The notes beneath the pieces were generated by a model. The model ran no database searches, was not told where the DNA came from, and worked only from the letters and a program-made list of their open reading frames with translations. Below, piece by piece: positions 42,592 through 51,303 of a DNA stretch of 64,000 nt (positions are counted from its first letter, which is position 1; the number at the start of each line of letters is the position of its first letter). A program made the position numbers and the translations under genes. This DNA is from an uncultured Sphingomonadaceae bacterium (GTDB lineage Bacteria; Pseudomonadota; Alphaproteobacteria; Sphingomonadales; Sphingomonadaceae), in assembly GCA_947494305.1 (NCBI GenBank), contig CANLUL010000001.1, forward strand, positions 62,001 through 126,000, read 5' to 3'.

Positions 42592-43920
42592 TTAGTTGGA
42601 GCCAGGTGCGAGCAGCTCCAATGTTGCCGCAACCATTGCTTCGGTTCCTAATGTGATAGATTCCCGGGGTTGTACTTTGAAGAATGGCGAGTGATGCGAT
42701 GGAACAGGAGCACCGCCTGCTTTTTCACGATCAAAATCGGCTTGCGGAGTCCCACCCACTGCAAAATAGACACCCGGGACATCGGTATTGGGTGCAACAA
42801 AATAAGCAAAATCTTCGCCGCCCATGCCGGAGCGTGGTTGATTGTCGAAAATATCATCGCCGAAACGGGATTTGAAAACGCCTTGAATACGTTTAGTCAG
42901 CTTGGAATCGTTATAAACCGCCGGGGTTGATTCAATAGAGACTTTTACTTCCGGCAATTTGTCTTCCGGCATACCCGCCATTCGGCCCACGTTTTCGGAG
43001 ATGCGCTTAATGCCATCTAGCAGTTTTTTGCGTGTGTCGGCATCGTCCGAACGTACAGTCAATTGCAGCACTGCTTTGTCCGATATGATATTGTGCTTGA
43101 AGCCGCTTTGGAATGACCCAACGGTAATAATCGCCGGTTTCAGCGGTGCGATATCGCGGGTGACGATGGTCTGTAGTGCCATCACAATTTGCGATCCCAT
43201 GACAATTGGATCCTTGCCGCGATGCGGAGATGCGCCGTGTGCACCGACACCGTGAACAATGATATCCACCGTATCAACTGAGGAATAGCTAATGCCTTCA
43301 GCCAGATCCAACTTCCCGGTGGGTGTGCCAGCGCTGACATGAAACGCGACCGCAAAATCAGGTTTCGGGAAGCGGGTATAGAGGCCATCTTCCATCATCA
43401 TGCGCGCGCCGCCAATGCGTTCCTCAGCCGGCTGTGCGATCAGAACAAGAGTGCCTTTCCACTGATCTTTTATTTTTACCAGCTGCCGGGCGGCACCGAT
43501 AAGCGATGTGATGTGCACATCATGACCGCAAGCGTGCATGACCGGCTTTTCCTGTCCGTCAATGCTGACCTGCATGGCGGTTGAAGCGTAAGATAACCCA
43601 CTATCTTCTTTGACCGGCAGACCATCCATATCTGCACGGAGCATCAAGGTCGGGCCTTCGCCATTTTCCATGACGGCGACAACGCCGGTACCGCCAACAT
43701 TCTCGGTAACTTGGAATCCGGAATTGCGCCATTCATCCGCCATAATCGCGGCAGTACGGGTTTCCTTGTAGGAAAGTTCCGGGTTTTGGTGAAAATCGAG
43801 AAACAGCGCTTCCAGCTTATTGTCATAGTCCGCTGCAATGGCGGTACCCAGATCGCTCTCTTGTGACAAAACTGGTTGAGCGACTGCCAATGCGGCAGCC
43901 AATGCTAAAAGATGTTTCAC
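42592..43920 (-). CDS. secreted M20-family metal-dependent amidohydrolase
   Basis: A 442-aa carboxypeptidase/aminoacylase-type hydrolase with a signal peptide (about residues 1-20, VKHLLALAAALAVAQPVLSQ). Metal motifs: HACGHDVH, AEERIGG and the final PSHHSPFF; the lid domain opens with VGAHGASPHRGKDPIVMGSQ. Members hydrolyse N-acyl amino acids or peptides (hippurate hydrolase/HipO-like). GTG at 43920 has AAGGGGA upstream. The upstream VOC gene ends 26 nt before. Confidence 0.9.
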   Translation of the reverse strand: MKHLLALAAALAVAQPVLSQESDLGTAIAADYDNKLEALFLDFHQNPELSYKETRTAAIMADEWRNSGFQVTENVGGTGVVAVMENGEGPTLMLRADMDGLPVKEDSGLSYASTAMQVSIDGQEKPVMHACGHDVHITSLIGAARQLVKIKDQWKGTLVLIAQPAEERIGGARMMMEDGLYTRFPKPDFAVAFHVSAGTPTGKLDLAEGISYSSVDTVDIIVHGVGAHGASPHRGKDPIVMGSQIVMALQTIVTRDIAPLKPAIITVGSFQSGFKHNIISDKAVLQLTVRSDDADTRKKLLDGIKRISENVGRMAGMPEDKLPEVKVSIESTPAVYNDSKLTKRIQGVFKSRFGDDIFDNQPRSGMGGEDFAYFVAPNTDVPGVYFAVGGTPQADFDREKAGGAPVPSHHSPFFKVQPRESITLGTEAMVAATLELLAPGSN

Positions 43921-43946
43921 GATTTTCCCCTTGTTCGTTTTGACCC

Positions 43947-44339
43947 TTATGCAGGACCGAGGCGAAAGGCGCAAAGTTTATTGCCTTCAGGATCACGGAA
44001 ATAGGCTGCATAAAAAGCCATTGGTCCTTCGTCGCCGCGAACACCGGGGCCGCCTTCATCGCTGCCACCCAGTTCAATGCCCTTGTTGTAAAAGGCATCT
44101 ACTTCTGCGCGTTCCTGCATCTGTAGGGCTACCATATTGCCGTTACCGGGAACGGCTTCTTGCTGGTTGTCTGGTTTGGTGATTGCGATGGACGGCGTCG
44201 CCATATCGACGCCGTACAGCGTGAAGCCATTTTCATCCATTTCCATCAAGCGCTTGGCACCCAATGTTCCTAGCAAATCATCGTAATAGGCTCGCGCTTT
44301 TTCCAAATCATTGGTTCCTAGAGTTACATATCCAATCAT
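43947..44339 (-). CDS. VOC-family protein (glyoxalase/bleomycin-resistance fold), copy 1
   Basis: A 130-aa single VOC domain (MIGYVTLGTNDLEKARAYYD; PMAFYAAYFRDPEGNKLCAF). GGAGG precedes its ATG at 44339. A paralogous VOC gene follows immediately upstream (4 nt gap), so the pair arose by tandem duplication. It lies at the head of the M20 hydrolase gene. Enzyme activity not assigned. Confidence 0.85.
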   Translation of the reverse strand: MIGYVTLGTNDLEKARAYYDDLLGTLGAKRLMEMDENGFTLYGVDMATPSIAITKPDNQQEAVPGNGNMVALQMQERAEVDAFYNKGIELGGSDEGGPGVRGDEGPMAFYAAYFRDPEGNKLCAFRLGPA

Positions 44340-44343
44340 TGCG

Positions 44344-44727
44344 TTATCCTCCAAAATTGTAACAGCAGACACATAGTTTATTGCCGTCCGGGTCACGAAA
44401 GTAAGCACCGTAGAAGACATTTTCCATTCGCCAACCCGGTTCCCCTTCGTCGTTGGCTCCTAGTTCGAGCGCGCGTGCATGCATCTTATCTACCGTCTCA
44501 TTGTCGTCAAATTTCAGTGCGATCATAGTTCCATTGCCACAGCTTGCCTGTTGCTCGTCATAAGGCGGTGTCAGGCAGATCATGGGATCGTTGGGGGACT
44601 TGCCAAAAAACTGTCCACCAATGGGTGATTTAAACAATGGGATTACACCAGTTCCTTCGAACAATTGTTTGTAAAAATTCGATGCCTTTTCAACATCGTT
44701 GGTGCCAAGCATGGTGTAGCCGATCAT
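44344..44727 (-). CDS. VOC-family protein, copy 2
   Basis: A 127-aa VOC domain (MIGYTMLGTNDVEKASNFYK; NVFYGAYFRDPDGNKLCVCC) paralogous to the next gene. AGGAG precedes the ATG. The Cys-rich end CVCCYNFGG differs from the paralogue. Transcribed with the second VOC gene and perhaps the M20 hydrolase. Confidence 0.85.
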   Translation of the reverse strand: MIGYTMLGTNDVEKASNFYKQLFEGTGVIPLFKSPIGGQFFGKSPNDPMICLTPPYDEQQASCGNGTMIALKFDDNETVDKMHARALELGANDEGEPGWRMENVFYGAYFRDPDGNKLCVCCYNFGG

Positions 44728-44778
44728 GTATTATCTCCTTGAAAAACCGAAAGTGATTCGGTTTCGGAGTGAAACCTA

Positions 44779-45969
44779 TCACTCGCAGAAATAGATGCAA
44801 TGACCTGTCGGGTCATCTTCGGGAACTTCGGTTCGGAAAAAGGCTGTCCCGCTATAATCGCCATCAGTAAACCAGAGGCCCGATTTCAGGGAATAGGCAT
44901 CGCCGCTATGCCCCCAATAGGTGTATCCATTGGCGAAAGGATCATCATGGCAATCAGGATGGGAACCGCGATCATTATTCAATACATGCATCCCCAGGGC
45001 ATAAGCGCAAAAATAGCCTTCTTCTGTGTCGCCATTGGTTCCGTCATAGGTCCAAATCGGGTCGGCCATGTCCTGCAGCGTTTTCGATTTCAGGAACCCT
45101 TCACCTTCTCTTAGAAACATCTGACCAACTCTGGCCAGATCCATAGCCGAAATGCGTAGGCCGCCTTGTGGGCTGAAAATCGATCCGGTTTTGCCGAACT
45201 GATATTTTGTCAGGTCGCAGCTTCCATCTTTAGCAGGAACGACAGGACATTTCTCTCGAACGCCGCGTAAGTCATCCCGCGCGACATCGCCATTCGGTCT
45301 GTACAGCGTTACGGCGTCCACAATCTTTGCATCGCTGCAATTGATCCAGTTGAAACAGGCATCCAGTTTCAGGGGCTTGAAGACTTCGTCTTGCATGACC
45401 TGGTCAAAGCGTTTGTCGGTTGCTGCCTCCATCACTGCGGCAATGACGGGTGAATTCAGATTAGCATAAGCGAAATAGGTTCCAGGTTTGTAATCTGGTT
45501 CCCAAGCCTCTGGATTGCGGAGTTCGTCTTCCAGCAATGCATCCATGGGGAGGGCATAGTTGATCCCATCGCGCAGCCCAGACTGATGGGACATAAGATG
45601 GGATAATGTAATCGGATCGTCCGGAAACGCTGGGTTTCGTAGGCTCCAATCTAGATATTGACCTATGTCAGTATGCAAATCTAGCTTTCCCGCTTCAACC
45701 AGACGCATCACACCTAGTGCCACAAAAAACTTTGAGATAGATGCGATGCGAACGGGGTCATCCGGCATCAAGGCCCGGCCTGTCGATCGATTGGAAAATC
45801 CCTGAATGGCTTTGACTGCAATTTTGTCCTTGGTGAAATCAACCCGAATGGCTGCCGGTGGTCCCTCCAGTTGTTCCGCTGGTTCCGCCAAAACAGGGCC
45901 ACCATCAAACAACCACAAAAAAAGGCAGAAGCACAAAGCTCCTGCCTTTCTGAATTTTTTCTTTGGCAT
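44779..45969 (-). CDS. exported serine hydrolase (beta-lactamase/DD-peptidase family)
   Basis: A 396-aa serine hydrolase with a signal peptide (about residues 1-28: KKKFRKAGALCFCLFLWLFD). Ser77-IS-Lys80 in ASISKFF, YAN in YFAYANLNSP and HSG in YWGHSGDAYSL complete the active site. Several Cys residues in the second half may form disulfides. The ATG at 45969 sits 10 nt after the DUF3617 stop and lacks a good Shine-Dalgarno; a TTG at 45999 is an alternative. Substrate unknown. Confidence 0.85.
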   Translation of the reverse strand: MPKKKFRKAGALCFCLFLWLFDGGPVLAEPAEQLEGPPAAIRVDFTKDKIAVKAIQGFSNRSTGRALMPDDPVRIASISKFFVALGVMRLVEAGKLDLHTDIGQYLDWSLRNPAFPDDPITLSHLMSHQSGLRDGINYALPMDALLEDELRNPEAWEPDYKPGTYFAYANLNSPVIAAVMEAATDKRFDQVMQDEVFKPLKLDACFNWINCSDAKIVDAVTLYRPNGDVARDDLRGVREKCPVVPAKDGSCDLTKYQFGKTGSIFSPQGGLRISAMDLARVGQMFLREGEGFLKSKTLQDMADPIWTYDGTNGDTEEGYFCAYALGMHVLNNDRGSHPDCHDDPFANGYTYWGHSGDAYSLKSGLWFTDGDYSGTAFFRTEVPEDDPTGHCIYFCE

Positions 45970-45979
45970 CAACTGAGGC

Positions 45980-46516
45980 TTAGGATGGGCAGTCACCAAT
46001 ACGTTTACCGCTGCTTTTGGCTTCCATATTCATTTTCATACCGCCAGCGTCTCCAGCCATCGTCATGGTCATATCATAACTACTGGGGCCATATTGGCCG
46101 TCCATAGACATGTTCATTTCACCGGGCGCACCCATATTTTTGCAAGACATTTCCGAAGAGATTGCACCGCCACTCATATCGAATTTCTTGACTTCGCAGG
46201 CCGTTTCTTCCTGTGCTGCGAAAAATTCAGCGCCGGGATTTTTTGCTTGTTCTTCGGTTATGCATGATTTGGAAGTCGTCGTCTGACCTTTCATGCTATC
46301 CATCATGCCGGCTGGCGCGCCTTCGGGTAGGCCTTCAATTTTCACATCAACTATCTCAACCGTGTTTTCCCACTCGCCTGGTTCAAGATTGACTTCATTC
46401 ATTTCTGCGGCAACTTCTTCGTTGGAGATTTTGCCGTCACCATCTTTGTCTGCGCCACTGTCTGAGCAGCCGACGATGAGTGCCAATGCGGCGACCGATA
46501 CTAGTATTTTCTTCAC
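45980..46516 (-). CDS. DUF3617 lipoprotein with an EF-hand-like loop
   Basis: A 178-aa lipoprotein (lipobox VGC, Cys17). Immediately after the anchor an EF-hand-like loop DKDGDGKISNEE (residues 23-34) precedes the DUF3617 domain (WENTVEIVDVKIEGLPEG; SKSCITEEQAKNP). DUF3617 is common in sphingomonads and of unknown function; the calcium-loop insert is extra. It is followed 10 nt on by the serine hydrolase and is divergent from uvrB across a CRP-type site. Confidence 0.8.
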   Translation of the reverse strand: MKKILVSVAALALIVGCSDSGADKDGDGKISNEEVAAEMNEVNLEPGEWENTVEIVDVKIEGLPEGAPAGMMDSMKGQTTTSKSCITEEQAKNPGAEFFAAQEETACEVKKFDMSGGAISSEMSCKNMGAPGEMNMSMDGQYGPSSYDMTMTMAGDAGGMKMNMEAKSSGKRIGDCPS

Positions 46517-46606
46517 GTGATATTCCCTCTTTTTGAAACTCCATCGCCAATGACATAGCGGGCAGGAAAAGTATTGTAAATTTATGACATGTCAAAATCC
46601 CACTGC

Positions 46607-46622
46607 TGTGATTTGTATCACA
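46607..46622. promoter_or_regulatory. perfect CRP-type palindrome TGTGA-N6-TCACA
   Basis: TGTGATTTGTATCACA matches the full CRP consensus half-sites with six spacer bases. It lies between divergent genes: 54 nt upstream of the uvrB ATG and 90 nt upstream of the DUF3617 start. A second dyad, TTGAA-N4-TTCAA, follows at 46625-46638. A CRP/FNR-family regulator probably acts on one or both promoters; which one cannot be told. Confidence 0.5.
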
Positions 46623-46675
46623 ATTGAACGAATTCAAGGGATGACATTGGTCATGTTTTGTTCCATATTCATCTC

Positions 46676-48856
46676 ATGGCTCAATTAGTAATTCGCGAAG
46701 GTCTGGCGGAACCAGATACAGATGAAAATTTCGTCCCGCACAAGCCTGTACGGCCGGATAAATCCGAGGGCGGTAAGACTTTTAAACTTGTCAGTGATTT
46801 TGAGCCCTCTGGCGATCAGCCAACAGCGATCAAAGAGTTGGTCGACGGAATAAGCGAAGATGAGCAAGATCAGGTATTGCTAGGCGTCACCGGTTCCGGA
46901 AAAACATTTACCATGGCCAAAGTGATTCAGGAGTTGCAGCGACCGGCACTTATCCTCGCTCCTAACAAGATTTTGGCAGCGCAGCTTTATGGTGAGTTTA
47001 AGAGTTTCTTCCCGGAAAATGCGGTTGAATATTTCGTTAGCTATTATGACTATTATCAGCCGGAAGCTTATGTTGCGCGCTCGGATACCTATATCGAAAA
47101 GGAAAGCTCGGTAAACGAAGCCATTGACCGGATGCGTCACTCCGCGACGCGATCATTGCTGGAACGGGATGATGTGATCATCGTTGCATCGGTTTCATGT
47201 CTCTACGGTATCGGCTCAGTCGAAACCTACTCGGCGATGATCTTTGATCTGAAAAAAGAACAGGCCGTTGATCAGCGTGATATTATTCGCAAACTAGTAT
47301 CACTACAATATAAGCGCAATGATCAGGCTTTTGCGCGCGGAAATTTCCGGGTGCGGGGCGACAATCTGGAAATCTATCCTTCTCACTACGAAGATATGGC
47401 GTGGCGGATCAGTTTTTTTGGCGATGAAATTGAGGAGATTGTCGAGTTTGATCCGCTCACAGGGAAAAAGGGCGCAAGTCTCAATCAGGTAAGAATTTTC
47501 GCCAACTCGCATTATGTGACGCCAGGGCCAACCATGAAGCAAGCGATGGAGGCGATAAAGCTGGAATTGGGCGTTCGGCTGAAAGAGCTGGAAGCTGAAG
47601 GAAAACTGCTCGAGCATCAGCGATTGGAGCAACGCACCAATTTCGATCTGGAAATGATCGCTGCAACCGGAAGCTGTGCAGGAATCGAAAATTATTCCCG
47701 CTTTTTAACCGGCCGGCTGCCCGGCGAACCACCACCAACCTTGTTCGAATATCTACCCGAAAATGCGCTTCTGTTTGTCGATGAAAGCCACCAAACCGTG
47801 CCGCAAATTGGGGCGATGTCAAAGGGCGATCATCGGCGGAAAATCACGCTGGCCGAATATGGCTTTCGCTTGCCAAGCTGTATCGACAACCGTCCGCTGC
47901 GGTTCAATGAATGGGACGTAATGCGGCCTCAGACCGTCAGCGTGTCTGCCACACCTGGTCCCTGGGAAATGGAACGCACCGGCGGCGTGTTTAGCGAGCA
48001 GGTCATTCGCCCTACCGGCCTCATCGATCCGCCGGTTGAGATTAAACCGGTTGAAGATCAGGTTGATGATCTGATCAACGAGTGCCGAAAGGTTGCGAAA
48101 CAAGGCTATCGCACATTGGTAACGACGCTGACCAAACGGATGGCTGAAGATCTGACCGAGTTTATGCACGAAGCCGGGATCAAGGTGCGCTATATGCACA
48201 GTGATACCGAGACGCTTGAGCGGATAGAATTGATCCGTGATTTGCGATTGGGCGTTTATGATGTGCTGGTCGGTATTAACCTGCTTCGGGAGGGTCTGGA
48301 TATTCCTGAATGTGGTCTAGTGGCTATTTTGGATGCGGATAAAGAAGGATTCTTGCGCAGTGAAACTTCGCTTATCCAAACAATAGGGCGTGCTGCCCGG
48401 AATGTGGATGGCCGGGTCATTTTGTATGCCGACCGGATGACTGGTTCCATGGAACGCGCGCTCAATGAGACGGGCCGCCGTCGCGAAAAACAGGAGGCCT
48501 ATAACCTCGAACATGGCATAACGCCGATGACGATTAAGAAAAATATCGGTGATATTGTTGCGCATGTGGCGTCGAAAGATCAGGTCACTGTGCCGATAGA
48601 TGATGAAACCGAACATCTGGTCGGGCACAACCTGCGCAGCCATATCGAAAGCCTTGAAAAACGCATGCGTGACGCCGCTGCTGATCTGGAATTTGAAGAA
48701 GCGGGACGGTTGCGCGACGAAATCCGAAAATTGGAAGCGGATGAATTGGGGTTGCCTGACGATTTGCAAGTGGCGCAGCCCAAAGGACGATCGACAGAGG
48801 GTAGGCCGGGAACGCGAAAAGGGAAATATGGGCGGACTTCGAAAAGACGGATGTAA
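46676..48856 (+). CDS. uvrB: excinuclease ABC subunit B
   Basis: The damage-verification helicase of nucleotide excision repair, 726 aa. Walker [10 protein letters not shown] (about residue 70), beta-hairpin [24 protein letters not shown] box [12 protein letters not shown], helicase motif VI region QTIGRAARN, and the C-terminal UVR motif ([20 protein letters not shown]) that binds UvrC. The ATG at 46676 begins the usual MAQLVIREG; an upstream TTG is rejected. There is no alphaproteobacterial SOS box (GTTC-N7-GTTC) in the 160-nt intergenic region. Confidence 0.97.
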   Translation: MAQLVIREGLAEPDTDENFVPHKPVRPDKSEGGKTFKLVSDFEPSGDQPTAIKELVDGISEDEQDQVLLGVTGSGKTFTMAKVIQELQRPALILAPNKILAAQLYGEFKSFFPENAVEYFVSYYDYYQPEAYVARSDTYIEKESSVNEAIDRMRHSATRSLLERDDVIIVASVSCLYGIGSVETYSAMIFDLKKEQAVDQRDIIRKLVSLQYKRNDQAFARGNFRVRGDNLEIYPSHYEDMAWRISFFGDEIEEIVEFDPLTGKKGASLNQVRIFANSHYVTPGPTMKQAMEAIKLELGVRLKELEAEGKLLEHQRLEQRTNFDLEMIAATGSCAGIENYSRFLTGRLPGEPPPTLFEYLPENALLFVDESHQTVPQIGAMSKGDHRRKITLAEYGFRLPSCIDNRPLRFNEWDVMRPQTVSVSATPGPWEMERTGGVFSEQVIRPTGLIDPPVEIKPVEDQVDDLINECRKVAKQGYRTLVTTLTKRMAEDLTEFMHEAGIKVRYMHSDTETLERIELIRDLRLGVYDVLVGINLLREGLDIPECGLVAILDADKEGFLRSETSLIQTIGRAARNVDGRVILYADRMTGSMERALNETGRRREKQEAYNLEHGITPMTIKKNIGDIVAHVASKDQVTVPIDDETEHLVGHNLRSHIESLEKRMRDAAADLEFEEAGRLRDEIRKLEADELGLPDDLQVAQPKGRSTEGRPGTRKGKYGRTSKRRM

Positions 48857-48969
48857 ATTTCAATCATTTCGACCAACAACTTGACTGCCTAGACCAACAT
48901 CAAGTGGGTAGGTTGCTCTTACCCCATTGAAAGGGCATGTTCCCTCAAACATTTTGGGGGAGCCATTTT

Positions 48970-49770
48970 ATGCGCATTTTATTGACGTCCATTATCGCAA
49001 CATCCACTCTTGCTTTAGGGGCCTGCTCTGGAGAGGGGGCTGAAACGGCTTCTGCCTCCTCTGTTGCAACACCCACTGCAGAACCAGATTTTGCTTCAGC
49101 GGTAGGGTCGCCGGGTCGTGATGCAAAAGATATTGAACTCGACGGAAGTCGCCAGCCTGCTGGTGTGTTGTCTTTCATGGGATTGGAATATGGAGACAAA
49201 GTCGCCGATATTTTGGCAGGTGGTGGCTATTATTCTGAAATCATGGGCCGCGCCGTTGGATCGGAAGGCAGTGTTACTGCCTTTAACACTGGCACATTCG
49301 CCAAGACCGGTGATGCGTTAAAAAAATGGACAGAGTTAAAGGCACGACAATCCAATGTGACGAATGAATTCGTCTCATTCCCGGCTTTTTCTCCCGATGA
49401 AAATCAGTTTGATTTTGCGATGATGCATCTGGTGTTTCACGATCTGTACTGGGAAAATGCGAAGTTTGAATATGGGCGAATTGATCCCGATAAATTCCTG
49501 GCCAGTCTCCATACGGCAATGAAACCGGGTGGTATCGTTGCGATTGTGGATCATGTAGGGTCGGGAACGAATACAAGAGAGATTGTTGAGAAATTGCATC
49601 GGATAGACCCAGCTGTGGTTAAGGCTGATATGATCCGCGCTGGATTTGTCTTGGAGGCAGAAAGTAATATGTTCGCCAATCCCGAAGACGATGTGAACAA
49701 ACTGGTATTTGACCCATCAGTGCGTGGAAAGACCAATCGAATTGTGATGCGGTTTCGCAAACCTGGCTAA
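48970..49770 (+). CDS. lipoprotein with a class I methyltransferase-like fold
   Basis: A 266-aa protein with a lipoprotein signal (MRILLTSIIATSTLALGACS, Cys19), then a low-complexity Ala/Ser stretch and a Rossmann-like methyltransferase domain (YGDKVADILAGGGYYSEIMG; NQFDFAMMHLVFHDLYWENA; MKPGGIVAIVDHV). The GxGxG SAM loop is present as AGGGYYSE. SAM does not occur outside the cytoplasm, so a lipid-anchored envelope protein of this fold has an uncertain activity. Strong ribosome site GGGGGAG before the ATG. Confidence 0.78.
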   Translation: MRILLTSIIATSTLALGACSGEGAETASASSVATPTAEPDFASAVGSPGRDAKDIELDGSRQPAGVLSFMGLEYGDKVADILAGGGYYSEIMGRAVGSEGSVTAFNTGTFAKTGDALKKWTELKARQSNVTNEFVSFPAFSPDENQFDFAMMHLVFHDLYWENAKFEYGRIDPDKFLASLHTAMKPGGIVAIVDHVGSGTNTREIVEKLHRIDPAVVKADMIRAGFVLEAESNMFANPEDDVNKLVFDPSVRGKTNRIVMRFRKPG

Positions 49771-49812
49771 CATGTTGGACAATCGGTCGTGTTTCAGTGC
49801 ACAATCTATAGA

Positions 49813-50046
49813 ATGGATGGAAGCCTGAATCGCAATATCTCGTTTTTGTCGCGATGGTTTGAGCGAAGCAATATGCTGCGTGCACTCAAAGTCGCGACTC
49901 TGGTTGGAACCATCCTGATCCTCATCAATCAAGGGGACCAGATTTGGGCGGGGAATATGCCGCCATTCTGGAAGGTATTGTTGACTTATCTTGTACCCTA
50001 TCTGGTATCATCTTACGCGGGTGCACAGGCGACCGAAACCGAATGA
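49813..50046 (+). CDS. nrtS: NrtS-like small membrane protein
   Basis: A 77-aa protein with two membrane helices resembling the small nitrate/nitrite transporter NrtS: RALKVATLVGTILILINQGD and FWKVLLTYLVPYLVSSYAGA. The start is uncertain: ATG at 49813 is used here, while GTG at 49789 or ATG at 49873 are other in-frame choices and none has a strong ribosome site. It lies 40 nt after the methyltransferase-like lipoprotein and may be cotranscribed. Confidence 0.7.
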   Translation: MDGSLNRNISFLSRWFERSNMLRALKVATLVGTILILINQGDQIWAGNMPPFWKVLLTYLVPYLVSSYAGAQATETE

Positions 50047-50490
50047 TCAGTTAGCCGATTCGTAACGCATTCTAAACAATTGAAAAAGCGAACGTTTCTG
50101 AAAATGGCTTAGAAAGCACGCTTTCTGGGCCGACTTTCTGCATTTTCGAAAATTTGAAAATGTCACAAAATTATAATAATATTTCAATGCGATACGTAGA
50201 GTTACAATAGTTTACATGACTATTCATCTTCGGTTGAGCTAAAGGCTCGTACACAGAGTGCGTAGTTACAAAGACGGCATTCGAAGCGTTGTTCATAAGT
50301 TCGATGACGACATGATCGGAGGTTTATCAGGATTCCTCTGACCAGAAATGCTGAGCTTGGTGTGAAGCGATCACAGTTTGCCCGGCGGCGCCTTGAATCA
50401 GGGTCGCACGTCGTCGGAATAAGGCGGGAGGCAGATTCCAGTTCCTTATCGGGTCTGTCTCCTGATCCTTCCAACGAGGATCAAAGAGTT

Positions 50491-50522
50491 GAGTAGTAGA
50501 GTAGTAGAGTAGTTGCGTAGTT
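50491..50522. repeat. 8-bp tandem repeat (GAGTAGTA)
   Basis: GAGTAGTA twice, then GAGTAGTT and a degenerate GCGTAGTT. Four copies of an 8-bp unit, a possible slippage site. Confidence 0.8.
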
Positions 50523-50603
50523 AAGTTTTTGGGACTCCGCCCGGCAATCCGCATTGCGGAGGCTTCTTGGGGGTTAAGAAGCTGCCGGAGCATTGGGGGA
50601 GTA

Positions 50604-50639
50604 GGGCTGACACACTAGTTGAGTATCGTGTGTCAGCCC
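50604..50639. repeat. 11-bp inverted repeat (hairpin)
   Basis: GGGCTGACACA pairs perfectly with TGTGTCAGCCC around a 14-nt loop. There is no T-run in either direction, so it is not a classical terminator. It lies 37 nt beyond the redoxin stop on the leftward strand and could stabilise that transcript's 3' end. Confidence 0.65.
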
Positions 50640-50675
50640 CACTTATTTCCAATCTAGAAAAAATGAAGCCCAACC

Positions 50676-51290
50676 TCAGCTCGCGTATTTTACTGAACAG
50701 CCATATGGCCGTGATGAAGCTACGCTGACCTTCTTCCCAGAATTCAACTCGTTCAACGCAGCGGCCACATGATTACGAGCACCGGCAATGTGGGCTTTGT
50801 TGGCAGTTGGTTTGTCATCAATACCGCCTTGGTACACCAGTTTCCCAGATTTGTTGATGATGTACATGTGCGGTGTGGTTTTCGCCGCATAGGCTTTGCC
50901 GACGACACCTTTCATATCGAGAAGATAGTGTGTCGGCTTTGAACCTTGATCCTTCAAAAGCGTTTTGACTTCCGGCCCGGTCATATGGCCTTGTTTGCCC
51001 TTTGCTCCGCTATTGATCGTCAACCAAATGGCGCCTCTTTTGCGCGCTGCCGCCTGTGTAGCTTGCATATTACCGCTTTCATAGTGCTTCTGCACAAATG
51101 GGCAGCCGGGATTATGCCATTCGAGCACAACATTCTTGCCGCGGAATTGGGACAGTTGCACCGTTTTGCCATTGGCATCGGTCAATTTAAAATCCTGTGC
51201 AATCGCACCATTTTTCTGTGCAGCACCCAAGGGTGATGCAAGAGCAATCGCGGTGATAGCAACGGTAGGTATCAGAGTCAGATTTCGCAT
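50676..51290 (-). CDS. periplasmic redoxin-family (AhpC/TSA) protein
   Basis: A 204-aa thioredoxin-fold protein with a signal peptide (about residues 1-24). A redoxin domain QDFKLTDANGKTVQLSQFRG is followed by WHNPGCPFVQKHY with one Cys63 (no CxxC), so it is peroxiredoxin-like rather than a disulfide reductase. cis-Pro TTPHMYIINKSG is conserved. GGAGACAAAT precedes the ATG; it begins 13 nt after the dsbD-like gene, forming a redox pair. Confidence 0.87.
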   Translation of the reverse strand: MRNLTLIPTVAITAIALASPLGAAQKNGAIAQDFKLTDANGKTVQLSQFRGKNVVLEWHNPGCPFVQKHYESGNMQATQAAARKRGAIWLTINSGAKGKQGHMTGPEVKTLLKDQGSKPTHYLLDMKGVVGKAYAAKTTPHMYIINKSGKLVYQGGIDDKPTANKAHIAGARNHVAAALNELNSGKKVSVASSRPYGCSVKYAS

Positions 51291-51303
51291 ATTTGTCTCC
51301 GGT

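Larger units (their letters stand above)
50047..50675. other. 629-bp structured non-coding segment, no gene recognised
   Basis: No frame in this stretch shows a known domain or a start with a ribosome site. Its middle holds an 8-bp tandem repeat (50491-50522) and its right end several hairpins: CTCCG/CGGAG pairs, GCTTCTT/AAGAAGC (about 50560-50582) and a long stem at 50604-50639. A leftward 88-codon frame (50593-50327) spans it without recognisable homology. It is the 3' flank of the redoxin gene, so some structure may serve as its transcript end. Confidence 0.5.

Noticed and set aside
46517-46675. SOS (LexA) box for uvrB
   Set aside because: Neither GTTC-N7-GTTC nor its reverse complement occurs in the intergenic region; GAACGAATTCAAGG only looks similar.
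50327-50593. 88-codon leftward ORF in the structured segment
   Set aside because: No ribosome site or recognisable domain, and it runs through the 8-bp repeat and hairpins.
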